A stretch of DNA of 64,000 nt from assembly GCA_025603075.1 (NCBI GenBank), contig MU626308.1, positions 54,202 through 118,201 of the forward strand, in the 5' to 3' direction. How positions within the stretch are numbered: position 1 is the stretch's first letter; each line of letters begins with the position of its first letter. Both the position numbers and the translations under genes were made by a program. This document shows, in pieces, positions 51,001-62,039 of this stretch. This stretch comes from Neoconidiobolus thromboides FSU 785 (Eukaryota > Entomophthoromycota > Entomophthoromycetes > Entomophthorales > Neoconidiobolaceae). Below the pieces are notes generated by a model. The model saw nothing but the letters and a program-made list of their open reading frames with translations. It was not told the DNA's origin and made no database searches.

Positions 51001-51959
51001 GAAAGCAAAAGCACTTTAATTTAAAATCAGCTACAAGAAACTCATTATTAGGTTTACCCATTAAATCTGTATTTAATAATAAAACTATTACAATGCCCTC
51101 TTCATTTCCAGAAAACGATACGGTGGGTTATTCGGATATTTGGATCCCAGATCCAGCTAAATTAATAATGAATTCAGGCAAATTAATGGCTTTAGATAAA
51201 TTACTTACCAAACTTAAAGCTGAAGGTCATCGAGTTCTATTATACTTTCAAATGACCAAAATGATTGATTTGATGGAAGAATTTTTAACCTATCGTCAAC
51301 ATTCCTATTTACGTTTAGATGGTTCTTCCAAAATCTCTGAACGTCGAGATTTAGTAGCGGATTGGCAATCACGACCCGATTTATTTATCTTTTTATTATC
51401 CACTAGAGCAGGTGGTTTAGGTATCAATTTAACAGCTGCAGATACAGTTATATTTTATGATTCCGATTGGAATCCAACGGTAGATCAGCAAGCTATGGAC
51501 CGTGCCCATCGATTAGGACAAACTAAACAAGTAACTGTATATCGATTAGTAACTCAAAATACCATTGAAGAGCGTATCTTAATGAGAGCGAAACAAAAGG
51601 ATGCTATCCATCGTGTGGTTATTGCCGGTGGAGATTATAAAGCAGATCTTAAGCCTAAGGAGATATTTTCTTTATTGTTGGATGATGAGGAAGGTAACAA
51701 TAATGAAGTGGAAAGTGAAGGAAATAGCTCCGAGCTGAATAATAATAAGGGGCTAATTGAGATTATCAATAACAATAATGGGCAGGAAAATCAAATTAAT
51801 AGCAATGGGGAGCAGGTGAAGTCAGAGGAAGAGGTTAATTTAAGTAAGAGAAAAATGGAGGCAAATGAAGATGAAATCAAAGAAGTAAAGGAAGAAAGTA
51901 CAAGCCAAGTTAAGAAAGTTAGAGTTGAGGATGAGAACTATGATGAAGATATAAATTAA
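48060..51959 (+). CDS. INO80: INO80 chromatin-remodelling ATPase
   Basis: Nuclear Snf2-family motor of the INO80 complex, which slides nucleosomes and edits H2A.Z. Two introns: one after NKQI joining KAARTRHNLFFSNNPEYK, and one joining MHRYK to SDQTTSGYQPEVDIK. The N-terminus is disordered. The charged DBINO/HSA-type helix (VWAEICETIPLVHR to WRRNEKDEREARKR) binds actin-related proteins. ATPase lobe 1: [20 protein letters not shown] (motif I), YMILDEAQAIKSS (motif II), LLLTGTPIQNSMQELWALLH (motif III). After an insertion of about 280 residues typical of INO80, lobe 2 has LDGSSKISERRDLV, STRAGGLGINLTAADTVIFY and DRAHRLGQTKQVTVYRLVT. An acidic tail follows. Start 48060 (MASSRQRQPP, good context) is preferred over an in-frame ATG at 48012. 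Confidence 0.95.
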
Positions 51960-52264
51960 AGTGGTTTTGGTAATAAATTTTATTGTTGTATTAATTGGAT
52001 TTTATTTTGATTTTTAATTTTGATAAAAAATAGCTTAATTATTTAAAATAGATACTTTAGGTTTAGCTATAGAATTTGAGATATGCTAAAATGAAACTAA
52101 AAAATCATTGAAGTATTTATCAAACATAAAAGAATGTCATATTTTCTGACATTAATTAAAAAATACTATTAAATATATATAATTATTTTGCTAATGAGTT
52201 CACTAAGCAATATCTTAGTTTGATTAGCATTAAAAATAAAAATCAATAATATTCAAAAATGTTA
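51960..52264. other. spacer between INO80 and tRNA-Leu
   Basis: A 305-bp AT-rich spacer. It contains the tRNA terminator at its right end and no gene. Confidence 0.5.
52255..52259 (-). terminator. RNA polymerase III terminator of tRNA-Leu
   Basis: A run of five T on the minus strand starts six bases after the tRNA 3' end, the usual Pol III stop. Confidence 0.75.
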
Positions 52265-52347
52265 TGATCAGGATGGGATTCGAACCCACGCCTCCGAAGA
52301 GACCGCGGCCTTAACACGGCGCCTTAGACCAACTCGGCCACCTGATC
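52265..52347 (-). tRNA. tRNA-Leu, anticodon AAG
   Basis: 83 nt on the minus strand, no intron and no encoded CCA. Acceptor GATCAGG pairs with CCTGATC, with A as the discriminator. The D arm GCCGAGTTGGTCTAAGGC contains a good A box. The anticodon stem CCGTG/CGCGG has one G-T pair, and its loop TTAAGGC gives anticodon AAG (read as IAG, decoding CUU/CUC/CUA Leu). The long variable arm TCTCTTCGGAG marks a class II tRNA. The T arm is GTGGGTTCGAATCCCAT, with a canonical B box. Confidence 0.97.
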
Positions 52348-52453
52348 CCACTATTTCTTTGCCTTCCAATGAAGGTTTATTTAAAGTAGTTTTTTTTTCT
52401 ACATTTTGCAATCAACTTAAGAAAAAATTGAAAAACTAAACTCTAATTTTTCA

Positions 52454-53510
52454 ATGGATAACCAAGTAATAGTATATGAATTAAGTTATTTTGAATGTCA
52501 ATTAACTGATAATAGTCAAATAATAGAAGGGGCGGGGGTAATATTAGAGGAGGTTATAGAGGGAATAATAATCGAGGGGGAAGTAAAAGAGGATGGAGTA
52601 AAAGAAAGGACAAAACTCAAAGTATGACTGAGGAAGAAGTAGTAATACAGTAAGTTGAAGAACTTTTGAAATCAATAGGAGTTGGAATTAACAGGACTGA
52701 AATAGGAAATATTTACCAAGGATTAAAGTAAGCAATGCAGAAGAATTGGACGCTTGGATCCAAGATAGAAAAAAGAATTGGCCATCAGATAAGAATGTCA
52801 AGAAAGTAAATAGAGACAATTAATATGGAATATTCATTTAATTAACGAGTTTTTTTACATTTAGAAATTAGAAGCTCAAAGTCTAAGGCAAGGAAAAGTA
52901 AATTTTAAAATTAACCTCGTTCTATTATTAACAACACCAATAGACTTCAATTGAAACAACAAAACCAAGTCTTGGATTGGTGGATTATAATAATTCTGGA
53001 ACAGAATCAGAAATTGAAGACATTAAAGAAAAAGTAGGAAATAATATAGATGAGCTAAATCTCGAGTTAGATTTAAAAGTTAATAGTGAAGATGGGATAT
53101 CATTAATTAAGGAATCCGAAACTAAAAAGCAAAGGCAAGATAATGAAGTTATAAGCTCAGATGAAGCACCAGAAGAACAAAGTATTTTGAGAAAAGAAAT
53201 AAGAACTAAGGGTAATAAAAAAGAGAATAAAAACAAAGTAAGTTATTATTTAGTTTTTTTATCAAGACAAGAAATTGAATTAATAATTTTTATTTTTAAA
53301 GATAAAATTGGATAAACCAATAATTAAAAAAAGAAATCATAAGCACGGAGATTTATATTCAATGGTAAGTATATTGATTGAAGTTAATATTTTTTTCATA
53401 TTAATGATCGTTTATCTCTTTAGTTACAAGAAAATGAAAATTTAAATTATGCAAAACAATTAATACAATATATACGTGGATTAAAAGAATGTGATTTGTT
53501 AAATGAATAG
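52454..53510 (+). CDS. NUFIP1: NUFIP1/Rsa1-like box C/D snoRNP assembly factor
   Basis: Seven-exon gene that no single frame shows. Exon 1 is only MDNQ. Exon 2 is SNNRRGGGNIRGGYRGNNNR then a basic RGG/Lys stretch ending TEEEVVIQ. Exon 3 gives KYLPRIKVSNAEELDAWIQD then RKKNWPSDKNVKK. This is the NUFIP core (x-PxxKxSxxEExxxWxxxRRKNxPTxxN), which makes the PEP motif that binds Snu13/15.5K. Exon 4, KLEAQSLRQGK, is followed by a long acidic exon starting TSIETTKPSLGLVDYNNSG. Two short final exons end SMLQENENLNYAKQLIQYIR then GLKECDLLNE, matching the C-terminal Hit1-binding helices. All introns are GT-AG. The partner HIT1 is at 19373. Confidence 0.82.
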
Positions 53511-54137
53511 CTATAGATTCAAGCAAAAATAAAAATTATTAAAGTTCAAATAGGATTACTTGTAAAATGTTTGATGTTTTAAAAATAGTATTATAGTAAA
53601 TAGGTAAATAGATTCAATATCAAGCTAAAAACTTAAGGGGAGTAGTTTATTTTTTATAAATGCTATAGCTAAATTTAACTATTTAATCATTCAACTATTT
53701 AATAAAAGTATTAATATGGATTTGTAATCATTAAGTTTTATTAATTAAATTGTATTTTAAAAAATATGTGATATCTCTAGAGAATGGTATACAAATGATG
53801 TCATTTAACCTTCAAAGTTTAACATATTTCTTATATTATTTTTGTATGATTTTTATTATTTTGTTTTTAGTCTACTTATTTAAATACTAATTCCCTAAAT
53901 CTTTGAGGCATAAATCCAGATAGGTTTTTATTTTGTTACTTTATTCAACTACAACTCTGTAAGTTAAAGTTTATTTTATTGAATCTATATTATTATATAT
54001 ACTCACTTTTAATCATTTGAGTACCAATGATACTTAATTAAGTTATAATTACATTTTAGTATAATTTGCGTTTTAAAATAACAGTTATAATAGAAGACTC
54101 TTAAAATAAATATTAATGAATAAATGATAAATTTAAA

Positions 54138-54234
54138 TATTTGAGGGTTTTTTTTTTATTACACTACTTTTTCATTTTTTAAACGCTATTTAGGTGGAAA
54201 AACTGTTAGTGAAATTCTTAAAATACACTCTCAT
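54138..54234 (-). mobile_element. MITE-like element, copy 7 (degenerate ends)
   Basis: Reverse-orientation core AAACGCTATTTAGGTGGAAA and TGTTAGTGAAATTCTTAAAA is present. The left end has decayed to TTTGAGGGTTTTTTTT and the right to ATACACTCTCATTT. Confidence 0.75.
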
Positions 54235-54307
54235 TTCTTTATTTTAATTTATATAGAATTCAATTATATCAAAATTTCAAACACTGTTTTGAAAGTTATT
54301 ATAAACT

Positions 54308-54414
54308 ATATGGGAGTGTTTTTTTTGACTTCATTATTTTTTCCATTTTTTAAGCACTATTTAAGTGGAAAATTTGTTAGTAAAATTCTTAAATACAGAA
54401 ATACATCCCCATAT
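54308..54414 (-). mobile_element. MITE-like element, copy 8
   Basis: Left end ATATGGGAGTGTTTTTTTTG and right end GAAATACATCCCCATATA are intact, with TA on both flanks. The core TAAGCACTATTTAAGTGGAA is in reverse orientation. It differs from copy 9 at few positions, suggesting recent shared origin. Confidence 0.9.
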
Positions 54415-54536
54415 ATCGAATTATTTTATGAAATGTGATAAAAGATTAACTTGATCTAAACCTCTTATTGGCTTTAAAGCCTCTTAATATAGTTATAGCT
54501 ACCACCTCTAACTCAATACTTTACTTTTGTCTAAAT

Positions 54537-54644
54537 GTATGGGAGTGTTTTTTTCGACTTCATTATTTTTTCCATTTTTTAAGCGCTATTTAAGTGGAAA
54601 ATTTGTTAGTAAAAATCTTGAATACAAAAATACATCTCCATATG
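54537..54644 (-). mobile_element. MITE-like element, copy 9
   Basis: Left end GTATGGGAGTGTTTTTTTCG and right end AAAAATACATCTCCATATG. The core TAAGCGCTATTTAAGTGGAA is in reverse orientation, 122 bp beyond copy 8 and in the same orientation. Confidence 0.9.
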
Positions 54645-56674
54645 ATCTTATTTAACCGCTTACCTATATCATTTCTCATTCGTTCTATTTTCGAACATTT
54701 TAATTACTAATCTTAATATCATTTTTTACCTTTTAAATATGTATTCATAGGTGATAAAACTTTATGACTGTCATAGAGATATCCCACCCAATAACTTTAA
54801 CATTAGGGTATTTCCTACCTGAAACTATAATATGTGAGTGACCAGGGAGTCATTGCTTTTAAAAGTGAAATAATTTATAATAGTATGTTTTTTGGTATTT
54901 GTATAGAATGAATTGATATATAGAACATCAAAGCTTAAGATGAGAGTTATACTTAAATGAAATGTATAGTAATATGCTTCATAACTGCTCTTATTATAAT
55001 AAAACTCTAATTTATAGCATGTTATTTACTGATATTTATTAAATTTTTGTACTATTATAAATTAACATAGATTTTATTCAAATCATATTTTCAACTAATT
55101 CATATTTCAATAATATTAAAATATTTCAGGGATAGAAAGCTTAAAAGTTATAACGTTTAATAGATTTTAATAAATAAATCAATTCATTAAAATAATTAAG
55201 TTAATTTTCATCATTTAAAACTTCATTTTTCAATAATGTTAATGTTTTATTTTACTTAATATAGTCGGAGGACAATAGTTCTTAATAACATATATTGTGT
55301 TATAAAAGATAGTAGTTACAATTATAGAACGGTATACATCTAAAACACAAGGAAGTTTTCTATTAATCTATCAATCCATCAATTTACCTCAATTTTTGTT
55401 TTTTTAAGCACAATGGGAATGATGCATTGTGGTAAATAAATTTATCCAATAATTAATGAGTTTTAGACTTCAAAGCTGTTGTCTATTTTAATTTTAGAAA
55501 GTAATAGGGAGGCTTTAATTTTAAGTTCATATTTGAAGTTAATAATCCTTGCTTCTTTCTCACAATCTATTTTATTATTAATTATTTTGAATCATAATGA
55601 CGATTTAAATTTATTGAGTTTATTTGACTTTAAAATTATTTTATTAAAATATTATTTTATCATGGAATATAAGAAAGATATTAATCTTTATAATAAAAAC
55701 AATCGCTTAAACAATTCTAGAAGAAATCAACGTGATTTGTCAAAAATGGAAACTGAAGTTTGAAAGCTCAAAAAGAATTCATTATACAAATTAATTAGGT
55801 GTGGCTTCTTTTATAGAATAGAAATGTTATTAGTTATATTATAAATCTAATCTATTAAATAAAGTCATTAATCTTCATTATAAATCACAATAAAATATTC
55901 TATTATATTTGTATTATTTGTATATTAATTCAAAGCAAAATAAAATGTGGAGTTAAAAGCACAAGTAACTAAACTTTATTTCCGAAGTTTAAAAATCAAC
56001 TTTCATTTAACTTTATAAGCCAAATTTCTTTAAAATTCGATTAAAATCCATTTGATTGGTGGATCATTCTACTTTTCAAGGCTTTCATTGTTTGAAATAA
56101 TTAACCCCTAGTTTTCAGCTATTTTGATGACATTAATTGTTCCGAATTCGTATCATAAATTAATAGTCACAAGTAATCTTGAATTCATTTATGAATTTCA
56201 ATGATAAGGAAAGGAAGTGTTTATTCTTAAAGTTGGCTAAAAATTGATCCAGTTTTTGCTTAGGTTTCAAATCTAACTTTCTTTTAAAGCCTTATTGGTT
56301 GTAACTGACACCCAATTCTAATTAGCTACCAATCAATTGAATTTTATCTTTTAGCACACTCTAATTTTAGTAATATCAACTGATTTGATTTTAAAATCAA
56401 TTGAACATTTAACTTCATATAAAATACCAATTATTGCCAACTTGGAATTTATTTTTTTGAAATTATATTTCCTTTTAAACGTCTTTGTCAATCCCTATTT
56501 TAACCATTTGAGATTTATTTCATTTCGTTCTTTTAGTCTTCATTTTGATTAATAGAAGCATTTAATTATCATTCTTACATTATTAGATGTTCTATTGCAT
56601 ATATCACATCTATTTCCATTAAATTGATTTCAACTAAAGTTTTATACTTACTTCATTTAAAATAACAATTAAAC

Positions 56675-58097
56675 ATGTCCACTATAGATTTAACTTCAGA
56701 TCAACTTGATGCTGCTTGGGATACATTTAATACAATCATCTCTGGAGATGAAGAAGCAATCCAATTGGACCTCAATTTCAATGCTTGGAATTTAAATACG
56801 GGGGATTTGTGTGGCACTGTTTTAGCAATATTCGAAAAATTAGAGCTTATAAATTATATTGGATCAACGAAAGAAGAAATATTAGCATTTATTGCAGATG
56901 TTGAAAAAGGTTATTTTTGTAACCCTTATCACTCTTTTTTACATGCAGTAGACGTCTGTGCAATGTTATACTATTTCTTGGTCGACTTAAACATCAAAAA
57001 TTATTTAGATCAACCTAGTGTTCTAGCTCTGATTATAGCTGGACTCTGTCACGATATTGGCCACGTAAGTTTGTATATTATATAGTTATATATATATTAA
57101 CCTTTTATAGCCTGGGCTTAATAATCTTTATCAAATTAATGCTCGTACTGAACTTGCATTGGCTTTTGAAGACATATCGGTTTTAGAAAATCATTCATGT
57201 TGCCTTACTGGGAATTTATTAGCTAAACATCAATTATTAAGAAAAGGAAATTCAAAATGTCCACTATCAGTTAACAATTTAGAAGATATGATTGTAGAAA
57301 ATATATTGTCAACCGATATGGCACATCATTTTACACTTTTGGAAGATTTGTCTCATATTCTTGATGAATGGCCTTCATCCCCTGCTCGTTCTACTATAGA
57401 TGCAAATTGTAAACCAGAGTCCAACAACGAATTAAATATAGAAGAATTTAGGCGTAAGCTTTGTGAACTTTTGTTACATGCAGCAGATATAAGTAATGCA
57501 GTTCGACCCTGGTCCTTATGTAAATCTTGGTCTGATATGGTTGTACAAGAATTTTTTCATCAAGGTGATTTAGAAAAAAGGAATAGTTTACCAATATCAT
57601 GTAATATGGATCGTAATGTTTCAAGTCAACCTCAAATTGCTTTAGACTTTGATGAATTCATTGTTAGACCCTTCTTTGAAATTTTAGCCCGCCTTCTACC
57701 ACCTTGCGTTGTATTTTTAGATAATTTAGAAGCTAATAGATTCCGTTGGTCTGAAGTTAAAAAACAAAGACCACATCGCCGACAAGATACCGCATCAGAC
57801 AATTCACCTTATTCATCAAGACGTGTCAGCTTTTCGGCTGGTACTGTAGAAATACCCGAGTTTTATTGTGAAGAGCTTAGGCGCTATTCAGGTGACTTTA
57901 TACGAACTTCTAAACCTCGTCGGTCACTATCAAGACCGGGAAGTCAAACTCGATACAAGCAGAAAAGGGAGGGGTGTCCGCCAGACAAAATGAATGTACT
58001 AAACTCCATTCTACAACACTCCCTTTCCCGTATTCCTAGCAATGATTCACTTAATGGTGCTATGGCTTTTGATGCATCCGCACCCACAGTGTCTTAA
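56675..58097 (+). CDS. class I cyclic-nucleotide phosphodiesterase
   Basis: Hydrolyses cAMP (possibly also cGMP). Two exons joined across an intron at 57065-57111 exactly inside the metal site: LCHDIGH joins PGLNNLYQINARTELALAF. The catalytic HD-type domain has YHSFLHAVDVCAML; ENHSCCLTGNLL; the third metal aspartate in LLHAADISNAVRPWSL; and EFFHQGDLEKRNSLPIS followed by MDR. All metal ligands appear present. It is short at the N-terminus, with no GAF or membrane region. The C-terminal 110 residues are basic and Ser-rich, with two PKA-consensus sites, SRRVSF and LRRYSG, suggesting feedback control by PKA (inference). The adenylate cyclase gene lies 10 kb to the left. Confidence 0.94.
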
Positions 58098-58697
58098 CTT
58101 ATGTGTATATTTTATAACTTATTTTGATTATTTGGTGGTATGCAATTATCCTTGGTAAAAATGGGCTCGATTGAAATTAGAGCTTGTAAAAAAACTTGCT
58201 TTTTTATATATTTATATTACTTGTAACTACTTTTTTCTACAAGTTAAATAAAACATTTTATCTCAATTTTTTATTTTGAATATTTTGATTTTTAGTATTT
58301 TAACACTTAAACTATTACTAAAGTTATATAATTAATAAAATATAATATAAGATGTTGATTATTTAACATGATCAATTAAAGTTAATTTTAACTAATAAGT
58401 GAAATATTTGAATTCCTCATTTATACTTGATATATGAAATAATATCAACACACATATACAAAGCAACTAACAATAGAAAACGCTGGTAAAGTAGCTGGTC
58501 CCAAAAATTAATAAAATTTCACCCATTTTATTGGGTTTAGTCACTATAAATTCCAATTCATTTGTTAAAACTCAAGTATGATTTCATTTTTAGTATTTCA
58601 TTGGATAGCTAAAAGCTAACTTCCAACCTACCATATTACGTCAAGCTGAATGCTGTGGCTCCAAACACTCTTTTTTAAATATTAAGAAACGATCAAA
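58098..58697. other. intergenic region between PDE and VMA8
   Basis: A 600-bp AT-rich spacer that includes the VMA8 promoter. No element copy or gene was seen. Confidence 0.5.
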
Positions 58698-59984
58698 ATG
58701 GCAACGAGTAATCGATTAGCTATATTCCCAACTCGAATGTAAGCTCTATGATTTAGAAATAAACTATTTCCAAAAGTAATTTCTTACTAGGGCATTAACC
58801 ACAATGAAGCTTAAATTGAAAGGAGCTCAAACGGGGCATAGTCTTTTAAAGAGAAAAAGTGAAGCTTTAACTAAAAGATTTCGTGATATCGTTACCAAGA
58901 TTGAAACGGTAATTAAAATAGATTTTGAATGGAGTAGACGACTAATTAATAATTTTTAAAAAAAGGCAAAGAAACAAATGGGTAGATTAATGCAAAATGC
59001 TTCTTTTTCTTTAGCGGAAGTAGTATATGCGGCTGGGGATATAAGGTAAGATTTATTGCAAATAAGTAAAAAAATCCTTTATAATCCGTTTTTAGTTATC
59101 AGGTTAGAGAAAATGTTAAAAGTGCTCAGTTTCGAGTACGTACTAATCAAGAGAATGTTTCTGGTGTGATGCTTCCAACTTTTGAAGCTTACCATGAAGG
59201 CAATGATGGTAACCTATAATCAATACCTTGATTCTGTTTTTAAGTAACATATATTAATGCTAATAATTTATTCAGTTTTTGAACTTGCTGGTCTTGGAAG
59301 AGGTGGACAAAAGATTCAAAGGTGTAAGGACACTTATGTAAAAGCAGTAGAAACTTTAGTTGAACTCGCTTCCCTTCAGGTAGATTTGATTATCAAACTA
59401 AAATACATGACTAATTGTTTTATAAAGACTGCTTTTGTAATTTTAGATGAAGTAATCAAGTTAACTAATCGTAGAGTAAATGCGATTGAACATGTCATTA
59501 TTCCACGTATTGAAAACACAATTAGTTATATTATATCTGAGTTAGATGAACAAGATCGTGAAGAATTTTTCAGGTATTAAAGCACTGATTAAATTTTATA
59601 TAAAATATAACCATTTTTAGATTAAAGAAAGTTCAAGGTAAAAAGAAGAGAGACAAAGATATTGAAGCTGAAGAACTTAGAGTATTAAAAGCTAATCAAG
59701 CACTAGCAAAAGCTAATTCAAATAATGTTGCTAAAGCTACAGTGGAGTCAATTCCTATATCTCAATCTGGTGAAGAAAGTAAAGAGAATGAAGAAAACCA
59801 TGGAGATATAAAAGAAGAAAATAAAGACGTTGAAGGAGAGGGCGAAGAAGAAGTTAAAGAAGTCAAGGACGAAACTAAGGAAGAAGAAGACAATAAAGAA
59901 TCTCAACTTATTGATAATGGACTTATTGAAGATACACCAACTAATTTACTTGATGATGATAAAGATGAGGATGTGATTTTTTAA
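58698..59984 (+). CDS. VMA8: V-type proton ATPase subunit D
   Basis: Central rotor-stalk subunit of the V1 sector, needed for vacuole acidification. Six or so exons: [14 protein letters not shown] joins [20 protein letters not shown] then [13 protein letters not shown]. Next [20 protein letters not shown] and [20 protein letters not shown] then [12 protein letters not shown], followed by [20 protein letters not shown]. After ELASLQ comes [20 protein letters not shown] then [15 protein letters not shown], and finally [20 protein letters not shown]. These are invariant subunit D blocks. Beyond about residue 215 there is an unusually long acidic tail (Glu/Lys repeats such as [20 protein letters not shown]) before the expected end DEDVIF. 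Confidence 0.95.
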
Positions 59985-60331
59985 ACATAATTGAATTAAA
60001 TGTTAAAGAATTATACTTTGATATATTTTTGTCTATCAACCCTTATTCTAATACATAATTCATTTATTTTGTTTTGAATAAATTAAATGTTCCATTTATT
60101 AATGGTCTATCTTGTTTTTTCCAGCTAAAAATTTTAATTTCAGTAGTATTCAAAAATCAAACTATTATTACCTTAATCTATGAATAATATTATATAATAT
60201 ATTGTATTAGATAATTTTTTAACAATTTTAAATGCCTACTAATTGAGGATCTAATATAAACTTTAAGTTTAGACTTAAATTATGATAACATAAAAAAGAT
60301 AAATAAAAACAAATACAGATAAAGTTTAAAA
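59985..60331. other. convergent intergenic region
   Basis: A 347-bp AT-rich spacer after VMA8. No feature was recognised. Confidence 0.45.
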
Positions 60332-60587
60332 CTATAATACTGTTTTTCTGTAAAGACCTTTATTTGGTTTTATAATTTCATAGTAACTCATAAATGCTGA
60401 AGCTCGCTTTTCTATAATATGAATATAGATATCATTTCAAACTAACATTAGTTATAATATTCACTAAACATGTTATTAAATGATCAACATCTTCGTTTAA
60501 ACCGCTATATTTACTAATGGTCTCTATATTAATGAAGCTTTCGAATCCTTGTATTGGTTTTGATAAATCCAATTCTTTGATATTCAT
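60332..60587 (-). CDS. possible small gene of unknown function
   Basis: A start codon at 60587 opens MNIKELDLSKPIQGFESFIN then IETISKYSGLNEDVDHLITC, which looks like real protein. With a short intron (donor GTTA|GTTTGA, about 35 nt, acceptor TATAG) it continues KKRASAFMSYYEIIKPNKGL and YRKTVL to a stop at 60332, about 74 aa. The intron is shorter than others in this window and its donor is weak. If there is no splicing the frame stops after ITNVSLK. No family was recognised, so this is a tentative call. Confidence 0.35.
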
Positions 60588-60793
60588 ATTTCATTGTCTC
60601 AAAAATAAATCCATAAATCTTAATTATTATTTTCCATTATATTTAATCTTATACTATAATTGACGCTAAAAACTATATTAAAAAAAATTAAACATGTTTA
60701 GTTACCTAACTAACTCTTTTAATAATTTAATTTTATATTAGTATTGGGCAACAGGTTGCTTTTATTACATCAAATAAATTTTGAGAAACAACT

Positions 60794-61402
60794 TTAATTT
60801 TTCTTAGTTCCACGGAACTTCTTATCACGGTTCTTACGTTCTTTACGTTGTTTACGACCAGTCTTTGGATTTTCAGCGATGTTTTTCTATAAAAATATTC
60901 AGTTTCAAACTAGTAATTTTAAATTGTAAAATATAGTTACACGAGCTAAACGGAATTTAGGTTCGAATTTCTTAGCTGATTCTAAAGAGTCATAAACAAG
61001 GGCGAATCCAGTAGAACGACCTCCACCGAAGACAGTTTTGAATCCAAAAGTGAATACGTTTTGGGCATCAGTCTTGAATACTTTACCAAGTTTTTCATTT
61101 AATTCGCCCTTGGCTACATTGGCACGATTTGGATGGATAACATCAACAACCTTGACTTTGCTTAAAAATTGTCCTCTCTTATATATAGATTTAGCTTACC
61201 ATTTGCTTACGTTGAAGAAGAGGGTTGGAGATGAACTTACGAGTTCTAATGGTTACACTACTATCAGCCTAATGGGTTAAGATTAACATTTGATCTCATA
61301 TTTTTCTTTTCTTTTAATCCATTTCTTCTCACTTTATTAATTTGTTTTTTTACATCCATCTTAAAATCCATTTTTATACTAGGTTATTAAGCTACATACC
61401 AT
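60794..61402 (-). CDS. RPS24: 40S ribosomal protein eS24
   Basis: Small-subunit ribosomal protein of about 130 aa in four exons. Exon 1 contributes only the ATG (61402-61400). A 131-nt intron (61269-61399, GTATGT...ATTAG) precedes [20 protein letters not shown] then KQM. The next exon starts [20 protein letters not shown] and includes [20 protein letters not shown]. The last exon is [20 protein letters not shown], ending FRGTKKN at 60794. A start codon isolated in its own exon also occurs in RPS24 genes of animals. The second intron must end at TCAAG|GTTGTT to keep the conserved QMVVDV; using the nearer AG would break the frame. Confidence 0.94.
61269..61399 (-). other. long first intron of RPS24
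   Basis: 131 nt, the longest intron I could define here, starting directly after the ATG. I looked for box C/D motifs (RTGATGA with CTGA) and found none, so there is no support for an intronic snoRNA. Confidence 0.6.
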
Positions 61403-61833
61403 AATTTAGTTGTTTTGCTATGATCGTTGACCGAAAAACCGAAGGTATTAAAACAGAGAGAGAGCATAATTAGGCCTTAATTTTAACATTATAGAAAACT
61501 TTAGCTTATTTGTTGCACTTTTACTTTGTTTTTTTAGTCAATTAAAGGTTAGTATTTCGATATTTTATTGGCTATTATTTAATTTGGTATTTTTTAAACT
61601 ATATTATTGTATATTATTGTATGGCATTTCGTATATCATTAATAAATAATTTATAGGTAAATTTATAGTTGTATTCGTAAGATCATTCTATTTAATACTT
61701 TTTTAAAGTAGTTATGATGTACTGTTATCAATTTATAATGGTTTATGTTAAATGAGACAAAATTTTAAAATAAAATTTCAGAACATTTATTCTACCGAAA
61801 TGAATTTAAAAATTTCATCAAGTATTAACTAAT

Positions 61834-61935
61834 AACGGAGATGTATTTTTGTCCTTAAGTTTACTAACAATTTTTCTACTCAAATATTGCTCAAAAGATG
61901 GAAAAAATGATGAAGCCAAAAAAACTTCACCATAT
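61834..61935 (+). mobile_element. MITE-like element, copy 10 (left member of a fused pair)
   Basis: Left end AACGGAGATGTATTTTTGTC is worn. The core CAATTTTTCTACTCAAATAT and CTCAAAAGATGGAAAAAATG is good. The right end AAAAAACTTCACCATAT runs directly into copy 11, sharing the ATAT. Confidence 0.85.
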
Positions 61936-62039
61936 GGGGATATATTTTTTTGTTTAAGAATTTTACTAACAAGTTTTCCACTCAAATAGCGCTTAAAAGA
62001 TGGAAAGAATAATGAAGCCGAAAAAAACACTCCCATATA
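61932..62039 (+). mobile_element. MITE-like element, copy 11 (right member of a fused pair)
   Basis: Left end ATATGGGGATATATTTTTTT and right end AAAAAAACACTCCCATATA are intact. The core AGTTTTCCACTCAAATAGCG matches the family. It has the same orientation as copy 10. Confidence 0.9.

Larger units (their letters stand above)
53511..56674. other. 3.2-kb gene-poor region with a cluster of element copies
   Basis: Copies 7-9 of the dispersed element lie at 54138-54644. A 94-codon frame at 55479-55763 is low-complexity and unsupported. The last 600 bp before the phosphodiesterase are T-rich with repeated TTTGAT-like words and are probably its promoter and leader. Confidence 0.5.

Noticed and set aside
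55479..55763. 94-codon open frame on the plus strand
   Set aside because: Hydrophobic low-complexity translation, no motif, no gene-like context; expected by chance in AT-rich DNA.
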